Part shown: positions 54,014 through 64,000 of the stretch, in pieces
Layout: every line of letters starts with the position of its first letter
Numbering within the stretch: the first letter of the stretch is position 1
From: Maridesulfovibrio bastinii DSM 16055
GTDB lineage: Bacteria > Desulfobacterota > Desulfovibrionia > Desulfovibrionales > Desulfovibrionaceae
Reading direction: 5' to 3'
Assembly: GCF_000429985.1 (NCBI RefSeq)
Contig: NZ_AUCX01000018.1
Location: 1 to 64,000, forward strand
Length of the DNA: 64,000 nucleotides
Notes under the pieces: generated by a model
What the model was told of the DNA's origin: nothing
The model's database searches: none
What the model saw: the letters and a program-made list of their open reading frames with translations, nothing else
Translations under genes and position numbers: made by a program

Positions 54014-54098
54014 GGTGGGGTTCCCGAGTGGCCAAAGGGAACAGACTGTAAATCTGTCGTCGATGACTTCGGAGGTTCGAATCCTCCCCCCACCACCA
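54014..54098 (+). tRNA. tRNA-Tyr (GTA)
   Basis: Acceptor GGTGGGG pairs with CCCCACC; anticodon loop CTGTAAA; a long variable arm (class II, as expected for bacterial tRNA-Tyr); CCA encoded. Confidence 0.97.
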
Positions 54099-54158
54099 TT
54101 AATTGATAATCGCGCTGTAGGAGACAGGGGAACCTGTTGCTGTACTACGGACGTAAGA

Positions 54159-54235
54159 GCGGGAATAGCTCAATTGGCTAGAGCATCAGCCTTCCAAGCT
54201 GAGGGTTGCGGGTTCGAGTCCCGTTTCCCGCTCCA
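54159..54235 (+). tRNA. tRNA-Gly (TCC)
   Basis: Acceptor GCGGGAA pairs with TTCCCGC; anticodon loop CTTCCAA; CCA encoded. Confidence 0.97.
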
Positions 54236-54273
54236 TTATGACTTACCCCAGTCCAGCCTGCGCGTTAGTATAA

Positions 54274-54349
<76 letters not shown>

Positions 54350-54426
54350 TACATTATTGATCCACTTAACTCATTTAAACGCTTTAAAATTAGCTTCGGC
54401 TGAAAGAAAATTTAGGGGGATTTACC

Positions 54427-55620
54427 ATGGGTAAGGCTAAATTCGAGCGCAGTAAGCCGCACGTTAATATCGGTACTGTAGGTCACATTGACCACGGTAA
54501 AACCACTCTCACCGCTGCTATCACCAAGATGGCAGGTCTCGCTGGTAAGGGTGATTATGTTGCCTTCGATGAAATCGATAAGGCTCCCGAAGAAAAAGAA
54601 CGTGGTATCACAATTGCTACTGCACACGTAGAATACGAAACTGATTCTCGCCATTACGCACACGTTGACTGCCCCGGCCACGCTGACTACATCAAGAACA
54701 TGATTACTGGTGCAGCTCAGATGGACGGCGCAATTCTCGTTGTTGCTGCTACTGATGGTCCCATGCCTCAGACTCGTGAGCACATCCTGCTCGCTCGTCA
54801 GGTTGGTGTACCAAGTATAGTTGTATTTCTTAACAAGTGCGACATGGTTGATGACGAAGAACTCCTGGAACTCGTAGAGATGGAAGTTCGTGAACTTCTC
54901 TCCAAGTACGATTTCCCCGGTGATGATGTACCCATCATCAAAGGTTCTGCACTGAAAGCTCTGGAAAGTGATGATCCTAAGAGCGACGAAGCAAAGCCCA
55001 TTTTTGAGCTGCTCGACGCTTGTGACTCTTACATTCCTGAACCTCAGCGTGACATCGACCGTCCCTACCTCATGCCTATCGAAGATGTTTTCTCCATCTC
55101 CGGCCGTGGTACAGTTGTTACCGGTCGTGTAGAACGCGGAATCATCAAAGTTGGTGACGAAGTTGAGATCGTTGGAATTCGCCCCACCGCCAAGACTACT
55201 TGTACCGGTGTTGAAATGTTCCGCAAACTTCTCGACCAGGGTCAGGCTGGTGATAATGTTGGTATCCTCCTTCGCGGTACAAAGCGTGAAGAAGTTGAGC
55301 GCGGACAGGTTCTGGCTGCTCCCGGCACTATCACTCCTCACACCAAGTTTAAGGCAGAAGTTTACGTTCTCAGCAAAGATGAAGGTGGACGTCACACTCC
55401 TTTCTTCTCTGGCTACCGTCCTCAGTTCTATTTCCGCACAACCGACATCACCGGTATTGTTACCCTTGATGAAGGCGTAGAAATGGTAATGCCCGGTGAT
55501 AACGCAACCTTCACTGTAGAAATGATTCACCCCATCGCTATGGAACCCGGTCTTCGCTTCGCTATTCGTGAAGGCGGCCGCACCGTAGGCGCTGGAGTTG
55601 TTACCGAAGTTCTGGAGTAA
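54427..55620 (+). CDS. tuf: Elongation factor Tu
   Basis: The 397-residue GTPase that brings aminoacyl-tRNA to the ribosome. G1 GHIDHGKTT, switch region [27 protein letters not shown] and the three-domain layout. Codon use is strongly biased to GGT, CGT and ATC, as in highly expressed genes, unlike most of the window. RBS TAGGGGGA. It heads the tuf-rpmG-tRNA-Trp-secE-nusG order common to many bacteria. Confidence 0.98.
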   Translation: MGKAKFERSKPHVNIGTVGHIDHGKTTLTAAITKMAGLAGKGDYVAFDEIDKAPEEKERGITIATAHVEYETDSRHYAHVDCPGHADYIKNMITGAAQMDGAILVVAATDGPMPQTREHILLARQVGVPSIVVFLNKCDMVDDEELLELVEMEVRELLSKYDFPGDDVPIIKGSALKALESDDPKSDEAKPIFELLDACDSYIPEPQRDIDRPYLMPIEDVFSISGRGTVVTGRVERGIIKVGDEVEIVGIRPTAKTTCTGVEMFRKLLDQGQAGDNVGILLRGTKREEVERGQVLAAPGTITPHTKFKAEVYVLSKDEGGRHTPFFSGYRPQFYFRTTDITGIVTLDEGVEMVMPGDNATFTVEMIHPIAMEPGLRFAIREGGRTVGAGVVTEVLE

Positions 55621-55623
55621 GAC

Positions 55624-55773
55624 ATGCGTGTCAAAGTCCAAATGCAGTGCACCGAGTGCAAGCGTCGTAACTACTCGACGATGAAGAACAAGAAGAATAC
55701 TACTGGTCGTATCGAATTGATGAAATATTGTCCTTTCGATAAGAAGCACACTCTCCATAAAGAGAGCAAGTAG
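55624..55773 (+). CDS. rpmG: 50S ribosomal protein L33
   Basis: A 49-residue L33 beginning 3 bases after the tuf stop. It carries the zinc-type cysteines: C9 and C12 in MQCTEC and one Cys in KYCPFD; the fourth position is Asp or Lys, so zinc binding is uncertain. [13 protein letters not shown] is the family core. Confidence 0.95.
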   Translation: MRVKVQMQCTECKRRNYSTMKNKKNTTGRIELMKYCPFDKKHTLHKESK

Positions 55774-55788
55774 GTTTCTATAAAACGC

Positions 55789-55865
55789 AGGGCAGTAGCT
55801 CTAACGGCTAGAGCGCCGGTCTCCAAAACCGGATGCTGGGGGTTCGAATCCCTCCTGCCCTGCCA
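55789..55865 (+). tRNA. tRNA-Trp (CCA)
   Basis: Acceptor AGGGCAG pairs with CTGCCCT; anticodon loop CTCCAAA; CCA encoded. It lies between rpmG and secE, the usual place. Confidence 0.97.
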
Positions 55866-55884
55866 CTTCATTCTGGGAAAAATT

Positions 55885-56139
55885 ATGGCCAAGAAAAAAG
55901 GTAAAGGTGCGGGAACTCAGCAGGTAAAGGCTGAGACTCATGGAATCGGCGGCAAGTTCGGAGAATTCGTCGAATTCCTCGAAGAGTCTAAAGGCGAGAT
56001 TAAAAAGGTCGTATGGCCTACTCGCAAAGAGACAATTCAGACCTGCTCCGCCGTCTTGGTCCTTGTTGTTGTCATGTCGCTTTTTCTGGGTGTTGTAGAT
56101 TTAGGACTCAGCAAACTTGTTGAGACTATCCTTTCATAA
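55885..56139 (+). CDS. secE: Preprotein translocase subunit SecE
   Basis: An 84-residue SecE with the amphipathic helix FVEFLEESKGEIKKVVWPTRKE and one C-terminal membrane segment (about 53-75), the short one-pass form. nusG starts 27 bases later. Confidence 0.96.
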   Translation: MAKKKGKGAGTQQVKAETHGIGGKFGEFVEFLEESKGEIKKVVWPTRKETIQTCSAVLVLVVVMSLFLGVVDLGLSKLVETILS

Positions 56140-56166
56140 ATTAGGCAAACCAACCATAAGAGCTTC

Positions 56167-56727
56167 ATGAACACAGACACTGAAACACCTCAGGGAAAAA
56201 AAGCCCGCTGGTATATTGTTCATACCTATTCAGGTTTTGAACAGCGGGTAGAGCAGACCGTAAGAGAAATGATGAGAACTGGTCAGGACAATGGACTGAT
56301 CGAAGAAGTTGTCGTCCCTACCGAGAAGGTCGTAGAACTGGTTAAAGGTGAAAAAAGAACATCCACCCGGAAATTTTATCCGGGTTATGTCATGATCAAA
56401 ATGGTCATGGAAGATGAATCTTGGCACCTAGTCCAGTCAATCCCGCGCGTAACCGGTTTTATCGGCGGTAAAAACCGTCCGACTCCGATGCGTGACAGCG
56501 AGGCTGCAAATATCCTGAGCATGATGGAAAATCGTCAGGAGCAGCCGAGGCCCAAATTCAATTTCGATCGTGGCGATGATGTCCGCGTTATTGATGGTCC
56601 TTTTGCTGGTTTTAACGGTGTTGTCGAAGATGTCAATTATGACAAGGGCAAGCTTCGGGTCTCCGTCTCTATTTTTGGCCGCCAGACTCCTGTTGAACTG
56701 GACTTTGTTCAGGTTAACAAAGGGTAA
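56167..56727 (+). CDS. nusG: Transcription termination/antitermination protein NusG
   Basis: A 186-residue RNA polymerase factor. NGN domain (about 13-120, [24 protein letters not shown]), then a KOW domain (about 130-186, [16 protein letters not shown]) that binds Rho or ribosomal S10. Rho itself is encoded at 7262. Confidence 0.97.
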   Translation: MNTDTETPQGKKARWYIVHTYSGFEQRVEQTVREMMRTGQDNGLIEEVVVPTEKVVELVKGEKRTSTRKFYPGYVMIKMVMEDESWHLVQSIPRVTGFIGGKNRPTPMRDSEAANILSMMENRQEQPRPKFNFDRGDDVRVIDGPFAGFNGVVEDVNYDKGKLRVSVSIFGRQTPVELDFVQVNKG

Positions 56728-56805
56728 AGAAGCCACTACCGCACTGCTTCAGACTCACTCCGACAGTGAATCTCTTCACTGAATTCATATATAGGACATA
56801 AAGCG

Positions 56806-57231
56806 ATGGCCAAGAAAGAAATAGGCAAGATTAAGCTTCAAATACCAGCCGGATCAGCTAACCCTTCACCGCCGGTAGGCCCGGCTTTGGGTCAGCACGG
56901 CGTGAATATAATGGAATTCTGTAAGGCATTTAATGCCAAGACACAGGATCAGAAGGGCATGATCATTCCTGTAATCATCACTGTTTTTCAGGACAGATCC
57001 TTCACCTTCATCACCAAGACTCCCCCAGCTTCAACTCTGCTCCTTAAGGCCGCAAAGCTGGAAAAAGGTTCAGGTGAGCCCAACAAAAACAAGGTGGGCA
57101 AGGTTACTAAAGCTCAGGTCGAGGAAATTGCCAAGATCAAAGCACCTGACCTTACTGCCGCAGATGTTGAAGCAGCTATGAAAAGTATCATGGGTACAGC
57201 TCGTAGCATGGGCTTAGACGTCATAGACTAG
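56806..57231 (+). CDS. rplK: 50S ribosomal protein L11
   Basis: A 141-residue L11 that binds the GTPase centre of 23S r[23 protein letters not shown] at the N-terminus and [10 protein letters not shown] at the C-terminus. Usual length. Confidence 0.98.
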   Translation: MAKKEIGKIKLQIPAGSANPSPPVGPALGQHGVNIMEFCKAFNAKTQDQKGMIIPVIITVFQDRSFTFITKTPPASTLLLKAAKLEKGSGEPNKNKVGKVTKAQVEEIAKIKAPDLTAADVEAAMKSIMGTARSMGLDVID

Positions 57232-57246
57232 GTGAGGTGAACAGTT

Positions 57247-57951
57247 ATGCCTAAACACGGAAAAAAATTCAGAAATGCAAGCGACGGAATTGATCGTTTC
57301 AACCTTCCGGTTGAAGATGCAATCAAGCTTGCTGTAGATAAAGCTTATGCCAAGTTTGATGAAACCGTAGATGTTGCAATCAACCTTGGTGTAGACCCCA
57401 AATATTCTGACCAGATGGTTCGTGGTGCAGTAACCCTGCCCAACGGACTTGGTAAAGAAGTTCGGGTTGCCTGCTTCTGCAGAGGTGATAAAGAAGCTGA
57501 AGCAAAGGAAGCCGGTGCTGACTTTGTAGGTGGAGAAGACCTCGTAGAAAAGGTAAAAGAAGGATGGCTTGATTTCGATAAAGCAGTTGCTACTCCTGAT
57601 ATGATGGCTAAAATCGGTCAGATCGGTAAAATCCTCGGACCCCGTGGACTTATGCCGAACGCTAAGACTGGTACAGTCACCATGGATGTAGCCGGTGCTG
57701 TAAACGAACTCAAAGCAGGTCGTGTAGAATTCAGGGTTGATAAAGCCGGTGTTCTTCATGCACCCATTGGTAAAGTTTCCTTTGGTGCTGAAAAGCTCAT
57801 TGAAAACTTTAGATCCCTTCTTGATACTGTAAACAGATTGAAACCTTCCGGTGCAAAAGGTACTTACATGCAGAGTGTTGCTGTAGCTACCACTATGGGC
57901 CCCGGTTTTAGAGTTGATCCTGTTGCAGCAAGGAAATTTGTAGAGTCCTAA
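57247..57951 (+). CDS. rplA: 50S ribosomal protein L1
   Basis: A 234-residue L1 of the stalk; also a translational repressor of rplK-rplA in many bacteria. [15 protein letters not shown] is the family signature. It starts 15 bases after rplK. Confidence 0.98.
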   Translation: MPKHGKKFRNASDGIDRFNLPVEDAIKLAVDKAYAKFDETVDVAINLGVDPKYSDQMVRGAVTLPNGLGKEVRVACFCRGDKEAEAKEAGADFVGGEDLVEKVKEGWLDFDKAVATPDMMAKIGQIGKILGPRGLMPNAKTGTVTMDVAGAVNELKAGRVEFRVDKAGVLHAPIGKVSFGAEKLIENFRSLLDTVNRLKPSGAKGTYMQSVAVATTMGPGFRVDPVAARKFVES

Positions 57952-58098
57952 ATCATCATATGCCGCCTAACGGCGGTTTTGATGTATAAATACACGGGAA
58001 GTAGAGTTGAAGAAAACAGGTGAGGATTGTCCTCTTAATTTCCTGTCGAGACAAATACTTTGACTTGCTTTCCGGGTCAAATCATTAGGAGTGTTAAG
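57952..58098 (+). promoter_or_regulatory. rplJ leader, probable L10(L12)4 autoregulatory region
   Basis: A 147-base untranslated stretch between rplA and rplJ. It starts with a hairpin (CCGCC-TAAC-GGCGG, 57963-57976) and ends with AGGAG. L10-L12 binding to such a leader represses rplJL in many bacteria; the detailed fold was not worked out here. Confidence 0.55.
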
Positions 58099-58620
58099 GT
58101 GAACAGGCAAGAAAAAGCCCAGATTATTGAGCAGCTTAAAGAAAAGGCTGGTAGGGCGAGCATTGCCATCGTTACCGATTTCAAAGGTGTTACTGTAGAA
58201 GACATTACAATTCTTCGTGACAACCTTCGTAAAAACGGTGTCGATTACCAAGTAGTCAAGAACACCCTGGCCCGGTTGGCTTTTGATAGCACTGATCACA
58301 GTGAACTGGCCGATAAATTCAAGGAAACCTGTGCTGTTGCACTTGGCTACGACGATCCTGTAGCCGCAGCAAAAACAGTCAGCGAATTCGCAAAGAGCAA
58401 CGATAAGTTCTCTGTACGTTTCGCTAGCCTTGAGGGTAAATATCTTGACACTGAAGGAGTTACAGCCCTCTCGAAACTTCCGAGTAAGGAAGAACTCCTC
58501 GGCAAGGCTCTTGGCACAATGAATGCTGTGCCCACCAATTTTGTTAGCTTGCTCGCTAACGTACCTCGTGGTCTTCTTAATGTCCTTACAGCTGTTAAGG
58601 ACCAGAAAGAAGCAGCTTAA
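58099..58620 (+). CDS. rplJ: 50S ribosomal protein L10
   Basis: A 173-residue stalk-base protein. The start is GTG 58099 ([12 protein letters not shown]), 7 bases after AGGAG; an ATG-like upstream extension lies in the leader and is rejected. [16 protein letters not shown] is the family core. Confidence 0.96.
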   Translation: MNRQEKAQIIEQLKEKAGRASIAIVTDFKGVTVEDITILRDNLRKNGVDYQVVKNTLARLAFDSTDHSELADKFKETCAVALGYDDPVAAAKTVSEFAKSNDKFSVRFASLEGKYLDTEGVTALSKLPSKEELLGKALGTMNAVPTNFVSLLANVPRGLLNVLTAVKDQKEAA

Positions 58621-58662
58621 GCCAGTTTAGGCAATCAAAGTATTCCCTGGAGGAAAAATCTC

Positions 58663-59046
58663 ATGGCAGATATCACTAAAGATCAAGTAGTAGAATTCAT
58701 TTCTAATATGACTGTTCTCGAACTCTCTGAGTTCATCAAAGAACTTGAAGAAAAATTCGGCGTTTCCGCTGCAGCTCCTGTTGCAGCAGTAGCAGCAGCT
58801 CCCGCAGCAGACGGCGGAGCAGCAGCTGAAGAAAAGACTGAATTCGATGTTATCTTGAAGGGTGCTGGCGGCAACAAGATTGCTGTTATTAAAGCAGTAC
58901 GCGCAATCACCGGTCTGGGACTTAAAGAAGCAAAAGCTAAAGTTGATGAAGCTCCCGCAGCTATCAAAGAAGCAGTTGCTAAAGAAGAAGCAGAAGAAGC
59001 ATTGAAACAGCTTCAGGAAGCCGGTGCAGAAGCAGAACTTAAGTAA
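58663..59046 (+). CDS. rplL: 50S ribosomal protein L7/L12
   Basis: A 127-residue stalk protein: N-terminal dimer domain, Ala-rich hinge (about 36-55), and C-terminal domain that recruits translation factors ([20 protein letters not shown]). Confidence 0.98.
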   Translation: MADITKDQVVEFISNMTVLELSEFIKELEEKFGVSAAAPVAAVAAAPAADGGAAAEEKTEFDVILKGAGGNKIAVIKAVRAITGLGLKEAKAKVDEAPAAIKEAVAKEEAEEALKQLQEAGAEAELK

Positions 59047-59074
59047 TATCGCACTGATAAATGCTTAGTAGGAG

Positions 59075-59106
59075 GAGCGCAAGCCCCTGAATAAGGGGCT
59101 GCGCTC
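59075..59106 (+). terminator. Hairpin after rplL, partial terminator or processing site
   Basis: Stem GAGCGCAAGCCCCT pairs with AGGGGCTGCGCTC (one bulge) and is followed by TTCTCGCTGTTCTT, a weak T-run. As in E. coli, where rplL and rpoB are separated by an attenuator, it could lower read-through into rpoB. Confidence 0.65.
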
Positions 59107-59123
59107 TTCTCGCTGTTCTTATA

Positions 59124-59151
59124 TTGACAAAATAATCAAATAAATTATTAA
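59124..59151 (+). promoter_or_regulatory. Possible promoter of rpoBC
   Basis: TTGACA (59124-59129) is followed after 16 bases by TATTAA, in an AT-rich stretch 190 bases before rpoB. It would give rpoBC transcription of its own beyond the rplL hairpin. Confidence 0.5.
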
Positions 59152-59280
59152 GTCTAGATCGACTCAAGGCCCCATGAGCACAGCGCTTATGCTAAGCAGG
59201 CAAGAAAAATTTCATATTACGGCATAATTTCTGCCGATTCCTGTTTATCTTGTCCATTTTGACGTGTAGACTGTAAAGTC

Positions 59281-59296
59281 AGTTTGACGTCAAACT
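59281..59296. repeat. Perfect 16-bp palindrome before rpoB
   Basis: AGTTTGACGTCAAACT equals its reverse complement and lies 41 bases before the rpoB start, in the leader. It could be a protein site or a short RNA hairpin. Confidence 0.45.
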
Positions 59297-59337
59297 GCTT
59301 CTTCCCAACCCTAACCTTCTCACTTGATGAGGATACG

Positions 59338-62300
59338 ATGGGTCAGCTCAGAAAAACTTTTGGAAAGATCAGTGTTACTCTTCCGATTCCCCACCTGCTT
59401 GAACTGCAGGTAGACTCCTACCTTAAATTTCTTCAGCAAGACGTAGCTCCTGCTAGCAGGGCTGATGTAGGACTTGAAGGTGTATTCCGCTCGGTCTTTC
59501 CCATCGAAGATTTTAATAAGACCGCAAGTCTTGAGTATGTCAGCTACGAGATCGGCGAACCTAAATATGATATCGAGGAGTGCATCTCCAAGGGTCTCAC
59601 CTATGAAGCCCCGATACGCATCAAGGTTCGTCTCGTAGTCTTTGATGTTGATGAAGAGTCTGAAAGCAGAACTGTTCGAGACATCAAAGAACAGGACATT
59701 TATTTCGGTACAGTTCCTCTTATGAGTGAGCAGGGCACTTTTATTGTCAATGGTACCGAACGTGTCATAGTTAACCAGTTACAGCGTTCTCCGGGTATCA
59801 TTTTTGAACATGATTCCGGTAAGACACACTCAAGTAAAAAAGTTCTGTATAGCTGCAGGATTATTCCTATGCGCGGTTCGTGGCTCGATTTCGACTACGA
59901 CCACAAGGATATCCTTTATGTGCGTATTGATAGACGCCGTAAAATGCCTGCAACTGTATTGCTTAAGGCTATGGGCCTTAGCAAGCAGGACATTCTTGAT
60001 TACTTCTACGATATCGAAGAATATCAGATCGACCGCCATATAGTGCGCCGTAAAGTGGTTGAAAACCATTTTCGCAAGGAAACCGCATACGTTGATCTGA
60101 CACTTGATGACGGAACTGTTGTCATCAAACGCGATAAGCCCATAACCAAATTCGGTTGGCGCAAACTTGTTCGCGGCGGTGTCGAATATATAGATGTAGA
60201 TCCTAAAAGTCTCGTAGGCCAGTTTGCTTCATGTGACATTACTGATCCTGATACAGGTGAAGTTCTCGCTGAAGCTTCTGATGAAATTACCGAAAATATA
60301 CTTGAGCGTATTCTTGAGCTTGGAATAAAGGATCTTAAGATTCTCCATACTCAGGGTAGTGAAGTTTCTTCAGCTATACGTGATACACTTGTGCTTGATA
60401 AGAGCACTGATGTTGAATCCGCTCAGATTGAAATATATCGCAGATTGCGTCCCAGCTCTCCTCCGACTCCCGAAATTGCTGCAAACTTTTTCGAGAATCT
60501 TTTCAGGAGCTCTGATTACTACGACCTTTCAAGTGTCGGACGCTATAAACTCAATGCCAGACTTGGCGTTGAAACTCCCCTTGAACTGCGCACACTGACC
60601 AATGAAGATATTCTTCAGGCTGTTCTTCTTCTGAGCAGACTCAAGGATTCACATGGTCCTGCTGATGATATTGACCACCTTGGAAACAGGCGTGTTCGTC
60701 CGGTTGGTGAACTGGTGGAAAACCAGTACCGTATCGGTCTTGTCCGCATGGAACGTGCAATCAAGGAAAGAATGAGCCTTCAGGAAGTTGCGACTCTCAT
60801 GCCGCATGATCTGATCAATCCTAAACCGGTAGCAGCTGTGCTTAAAGAGTTCTTCGGAACTTCTCAGCTTTCCCAGTTTATGGACCAGACCAACCCGCTT
60901 TCCGAAGTAACTCATAAACGCAGACTGTCAGCACTTGGACCCGGTGGTCTTACTCGTGAACGTGCAGGATTTGAAGTCCGTGACGTTCATGTTTCCCACT
61001 ATGGTAGAATTTGTCCTATTGAAACACCTGAAGGACCGAACATCGGTCTGATTGTTTCGCTGACAACCTATGCTAAAGTAAACGACTTCGGTTTTATCGA
61101 AACACCTTACAGAGTTATTAAAGAATCTACTCTGACTGATGAAATTCAGTATTTCGATGCAACCAAGGAAGCAGGACATGTTGTTGCTCAGGCAAACGCT
61201 CCTGTTGATGCTGGAAATAAATTCAGCAATCCGCTTGTAACATCCCGCCTTAATGGTGATGTTTCCATGTGGCCTGCTGAAGAAGTTACACTCATGGATA
61301 TCAGTCCGAGTCAGACTGTATCTGTCTCCGCTGCTTTGATTCCGTTCCTCGAACACGATGACGCTAACCGCGCACTTATGGGATCAAACATGCAACGTCA
61401 GGCTGTTCCATTGCTCAAAACCACCCAGGCTCTGGTTGGTACTGGTATGGAAGCAAACGTTGCTCAGGATTCAGGTAGTTGTCTCCTTGCTGAAGCCGAT
61501 GGTGTTATTGATTTTGTTGATGCCGAACGTCTCATTGTAACTTACGATGGAGATATTTATCCTCAGACCGGTGGCGTAAGACATTATCAGCTTCAGAAAT
61601 GGCATAAGTCCAACCAGAACTCCTGTTACGGACAGCGCCCGACTCTTGGTGCAGGCACCAGAGTTAAAAAGGGTGATGTTCTGGCAGATGGTCCCGGTAT
61701 CAAGGATGGTGAGCTTGCGCTTGGTAAAAACCTGCTCGTAGCTTTCATGCCATGGTGCGGATATAACTTTGAGGACTCCATTCTGATTTCAGAAAGAGTT
61801 GTTAAAGAAGATATCTATACTTCAATTCATATTGAAGAATTCGAATTGGTGGCTAGAGACACCAAACTCGGACCCGAAGAAATAACCCGCGACATACCTA
61901 ATGTCAGCGAGGATATGCTCAGCAATCTTGACGAATGCGGTATCATCCGCCTCGGTGCCAAGATTTCAGCTGACGATATACTGGTCGGCAAAATCACTCC
62001 TAAGGGTGAAACTCAGCTGACTCCTGAGGAAAAACTCCTCAGAGCTATATTCGGCGATAAGGCTCGTGACGTTAAAAATACTTCCCTCAAGGTTCCACCG
62101 GGAATCGAAGGTACTATCGTTGACGTAAAAGTCTTTAACCGCCGTTCTGGTGAAAAGGACGACAGAACTAAAGCAATTGAAGATTATGAACTTGCCAAAC
62201 TTGATATGAAAGAAGGCAAGCATATCAGCGCACTGACCAAAAAGGTCAGAGTAAAGGTTGCTGCTGTCGCCGCCAACAAGCAGATTTCACAGACTCTTAT

Positions 62301-63441
62301 GGGTCGCAGAAAGGGTGAAGTCATTGCAGAAGCAGGACATACTCTGACTGAAGAAATGCTTGCTGATGTACCGCTTAAGAAACTTGGCGGACTTTTTACC
62401 GACAAAGATACTAATGAAGCCGTGAAAATGCTGCTTGCCGAATATGACAAGCAGATCAAGGTTATCAAAAGCATATACGATGTAAAACGTGAGAAGGTTA
62501 CCGAAGGCGATGATCTGCCTCCGGGTGTCATCAAAATGGTTAAAGTTTACATAGCTGTTAAGCGTAAACTTTCCGTAGGTGATAAAATGGCCGGTCGTCA
62601 CGGTAACAAGGGTGTTGTTTCCAACATTCTGCCTGAACAGGATATGCCGTTCTTCGCAGACGGAACTCCCATGGATATCGTTCTGAATCCGCTTGGTGTT
62701 CCTTCTCGTATGAACATCGGCCAGATTATGGAAGTTCATCTCGGATGGGCTGCTTTTGAAATTGGTCACAGATTTGCCCGTATGCTTGATGAAGGTGCGG
62801 CAACTCAGGTGCTCAGAGATGATATCAAGCGCATTTTCGATTGTGATGATATCACCGAGCTGATCGACAGCCTTGATGATGATGAACTTGTAGATGCCAT
62901 CCGCAGTTCCCGCGATGGAATCATTACCAAGACACCTGTTTTCGATGGTGCTTCTGAAGAAGAGATATGGGGACTTCTTGAAAGAGCAGGACTGCCTGAT
63001 GATGGTAAAGTTCAGCTCTATGACGGAAGAACCGGTGATCCTTTTGCAAACAGGGTTACTGTAGGGATTATGTATTATCTCAAACTTCATCACCTTGTTG
63101 ATGAGAAAATACATGCCCGTTCAACCGGTCCTTACTCACTGGTCACTCAGCAGCCTCTTGGAGGTAAAGCTCAGTTCGGTGGTCAGCGTCTTGGAGAAAT
63201 GGAAGTCTGGGCACTTGAAGCTTACGGTGCCGCTTATCTGTTGCAGGAATTCCTGACAGTCAAATCTGATGACGTCACCGGACGTGTCAAGATGTATGAA
63301 AAGATTGTCAAAGGGGATAACTTCCTCGAAGCAGGACTGCCTGAGTCCTTTAACGTTCTCGTTAAAGAGCTTATGTCTCTCGGTCTTGATGTACGTCTTC
63401 TCCGTGATACAGACGAGAAGGATGAAGCATCCAATAAGTAA
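59338..63441 (+). CDS. rpoB: DNA-directed RNA polymerase subunit beta
   Basis: The 1367-residue beta subunit. The start is ATG 59338 ([10 protein letters not shown]), behind GATGAGG; a longer frame upstream is not family-like. [20 protein letters not shown] (rifampicin region) carries the usual Ser, Gln, Asp and His residues of sensitive enzymes ([12 protein letters not shown] follows). [15 protein letters not shown] and the C-terminal [19 protein letters not shown] are typical. A hairpin separates it from rpoC. Confidence 0.98.
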   Translation: MGQLRKTFGKISVTLPIPHLLELQVDSYLKFLQQDVAPASRADVGLEGVFRSVFPIEDFNKTASLEYVSYEIGEPKYDIEECISKGLTYEAPIRIKVRLVVFDVDEESESRTVRDIKEQDIYFGTVPLMSEQGTFIVNGTERVIVNQLQRSPGIIFEHDSGKTHSSKKVLYSCRIIPMRGSWLDFDYDHKDILYVRIDRRRKMPATVLLKAMGLSKQDILDYFYDIEEYQIDRHIVRRKVVENHFRKETAYVDLTLDDGTVVIKRDKPITKFGWRKLVRGGVEYIDVDPKSLVGQFASCDITDPDTGEVLAEASDEITENILERILELGIKDLKILHTQGSEVSSAIRDTLVLDKSTDVESAQIEIYRRLRPSSPPTPEIAANFFENLFRSSDYYDLSSVGRYKLNARLGVETPLELRTLTNEDILQAVLLLSRLKDSHGPADDIDHLGNRRVRPVGELVENQYRIGLVRMERAIKERMSLQEVATLMPHDLINPKPVAAVLKEFFGTSQLSQFMDQTNPLSEVTHKRRLSALGPGGLTRERAGFEVRDVHVSHYGRICPIETPEGPNIGLIVSLTTYAKVNDFGFIETPYRVIKESTLTDEIQYFDATKEAGHVVAQANAPVDAGNKFSNPLVTSRLNGDVSMWPAEEVTLMDISPSQTVSVSAALIPFLEHDDANRALMGSNMQRQAVPLLKTTQALVGTGMEANVAQDSGSCLLAEADGVIDFVDAERLIVTYDGDIYPQTGGVRHYQLQKWHKSNQNSCYGQRPTLGAGTRVKKGDVLADGPGIKDGELALGKNLLVAFMPWCGYNFEDSILISERVVKEDIYTSIHIEEFELVARDTKLGPEEITRDIPNVSEDMLSNLDECGIIRLGAKISADDILVGKITPKGETQLTPEEKLLRAIFGDKARDVKNTSLKVPPGIEGTIVDVKVFNRRSGEKDDRTKAIEDYELAKLDMKEGKHISALTKKVRVKVAAVAANKQISQTLMGRRKGEVIAEAGHTLTEEMLADVPLKKLGGLFTDKDTNEAVKMLLAEYDKQIKVIKSIYDVKREKVTEGDDLPPGVIKMVKVYIAVKRKLSVGDKMAGRHGNKGVVSNILPEQDMPFFADGTPMDIVLNPLGVPSRMNIGQIMEVHLGWAAFEIGHRFARMLDEGAATQVLRDDIKRIFDCDDITELIDSLDDDELVDAIRSSRDGIITKTPVFDGASEEEIWGLLERAGLPDDGKVQLYDGRTGDPFANRVTVGIMYYLKLHHLVDEKIHARSTGPYSLVTQQPLGGKAQFGGQRLGEMEVWALEAYGAAYLLQEFLTVKSDDVTGRVKMYEKIVKGDNFLEAGLPESFNVLVKELMSLGLDVRLLRDTDEKDEASNK

Positions 63442-63445
63442 TGAA

Positions 63446-63466
63446 CGCGGGGCGCAATGCCCCGCG
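63446..63466 (+). other. Intercistronic hairpin between rpoB and rpoC
   Basis: CGCGGGGC pairs with GCCCCGCG around GCAAT. There is no T-run; it may mark an RNA-processing site or protect the rpoB message end. Confidence 0.55.
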
Positions 63467-63490
63467 ATCTTATAACCTTATCAAGTGTGA

Positions 63491-64000
<510 letters not shown>

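Noticed and set aside
54412-55758. Minus-strand open frame of 448 codons
   Set aside because: It lies fully antisense to tuf and is a by-product of that gene's strong codon bias; no family resemblance and no ribosome binding site.
62287-63114. Minus-strand open frame of 275 codons
   Set aside because: Antisense to the 3' part of rpoB.

Overview
The window looks like chromosomal DNA of a low-GC Desulfovibrionaceae bacterium (Desulfovibrio/Maridesulfovibrio-like). This rests on hydrogenase maturation genes (hypF, hypD, hypE), a CarD-family regulator, sigma-54 promoters on flagellar genes, a stand-alone IMP cyclohydrolase, many stress and chemotaxis signalling proteins, and the overall character of the proteins. 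It is an inference; no rRNA gene is present to confirm it.

Layout. 1-0.7 kb: the N-terminal part of an IS110-family DEDD transposase, cut by the window edge, with its non-coding end. 0.7-5.2 kb (minus): CLC anion channel, ribF and an M48/TPR periplasmic protease. 5.5-7.2 kb: a hybrid histidine kinase. 7.3-14.3 kb (minus): rho, carD, pth, rplY, prs, tRNA-Gln, ispE and a DegP-type protease. 14.7-19.4 kb: tRNA-Val, a MerR regulator, an AsmA protein and a SlyD-like/methyltransferase fusion. 19.5-25.6 kb (minus): an overlapping operon of TauE/SafE permease, a Lys-tailed membrane protein, a DUF362 protein and hypF. 25.7-33.2 kb: ModF-like ABC ATPase, small lipoproteins, cysQ, a MoaD/E1 pair, an HD-GYP protein and a REC-PP2C phosphatase. 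33.2-39.2 kb (minus): flagellar operon flgBC-fliEFGHI from a sigma-54 promoter, with a divergent sigma-54-driven TPR gene. 40.2-53.6 kb: IMP cyclohydrolase, hflX, a degenerate REC-PAS-kinase-GGDEF protein, infA, a cold-shock protein, two CheV paralogues, a lone receiver protein, hypDE, a second CLC protein and a dihydrouridine synthase. 53.7-64 kb: four tRNAs, tuf, rpmG, tRNA-Trp, secE, nusG, rplKAJL, rpoB and the start of rpoC.

Most of the window is housekeeping. The best leads are: a response regulator whose kinase ATP site and GGDEF site both appear destroyed; a SlyD-like FKBP domain fused to an atypical methyltransferase; a TauE permease with an acidic loop translationally coupled to a protein with a long lysine-rich tail; two CLC proteins with altered selectivity-filter motifs; the IS110 non-coding end, where a bridge RNA would be expected; a possible ATA start for hflX; and an intrinsic terminator lying inside a convergent lipoprotein gene. 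No CRISPR array, prophage or defence island was seen.
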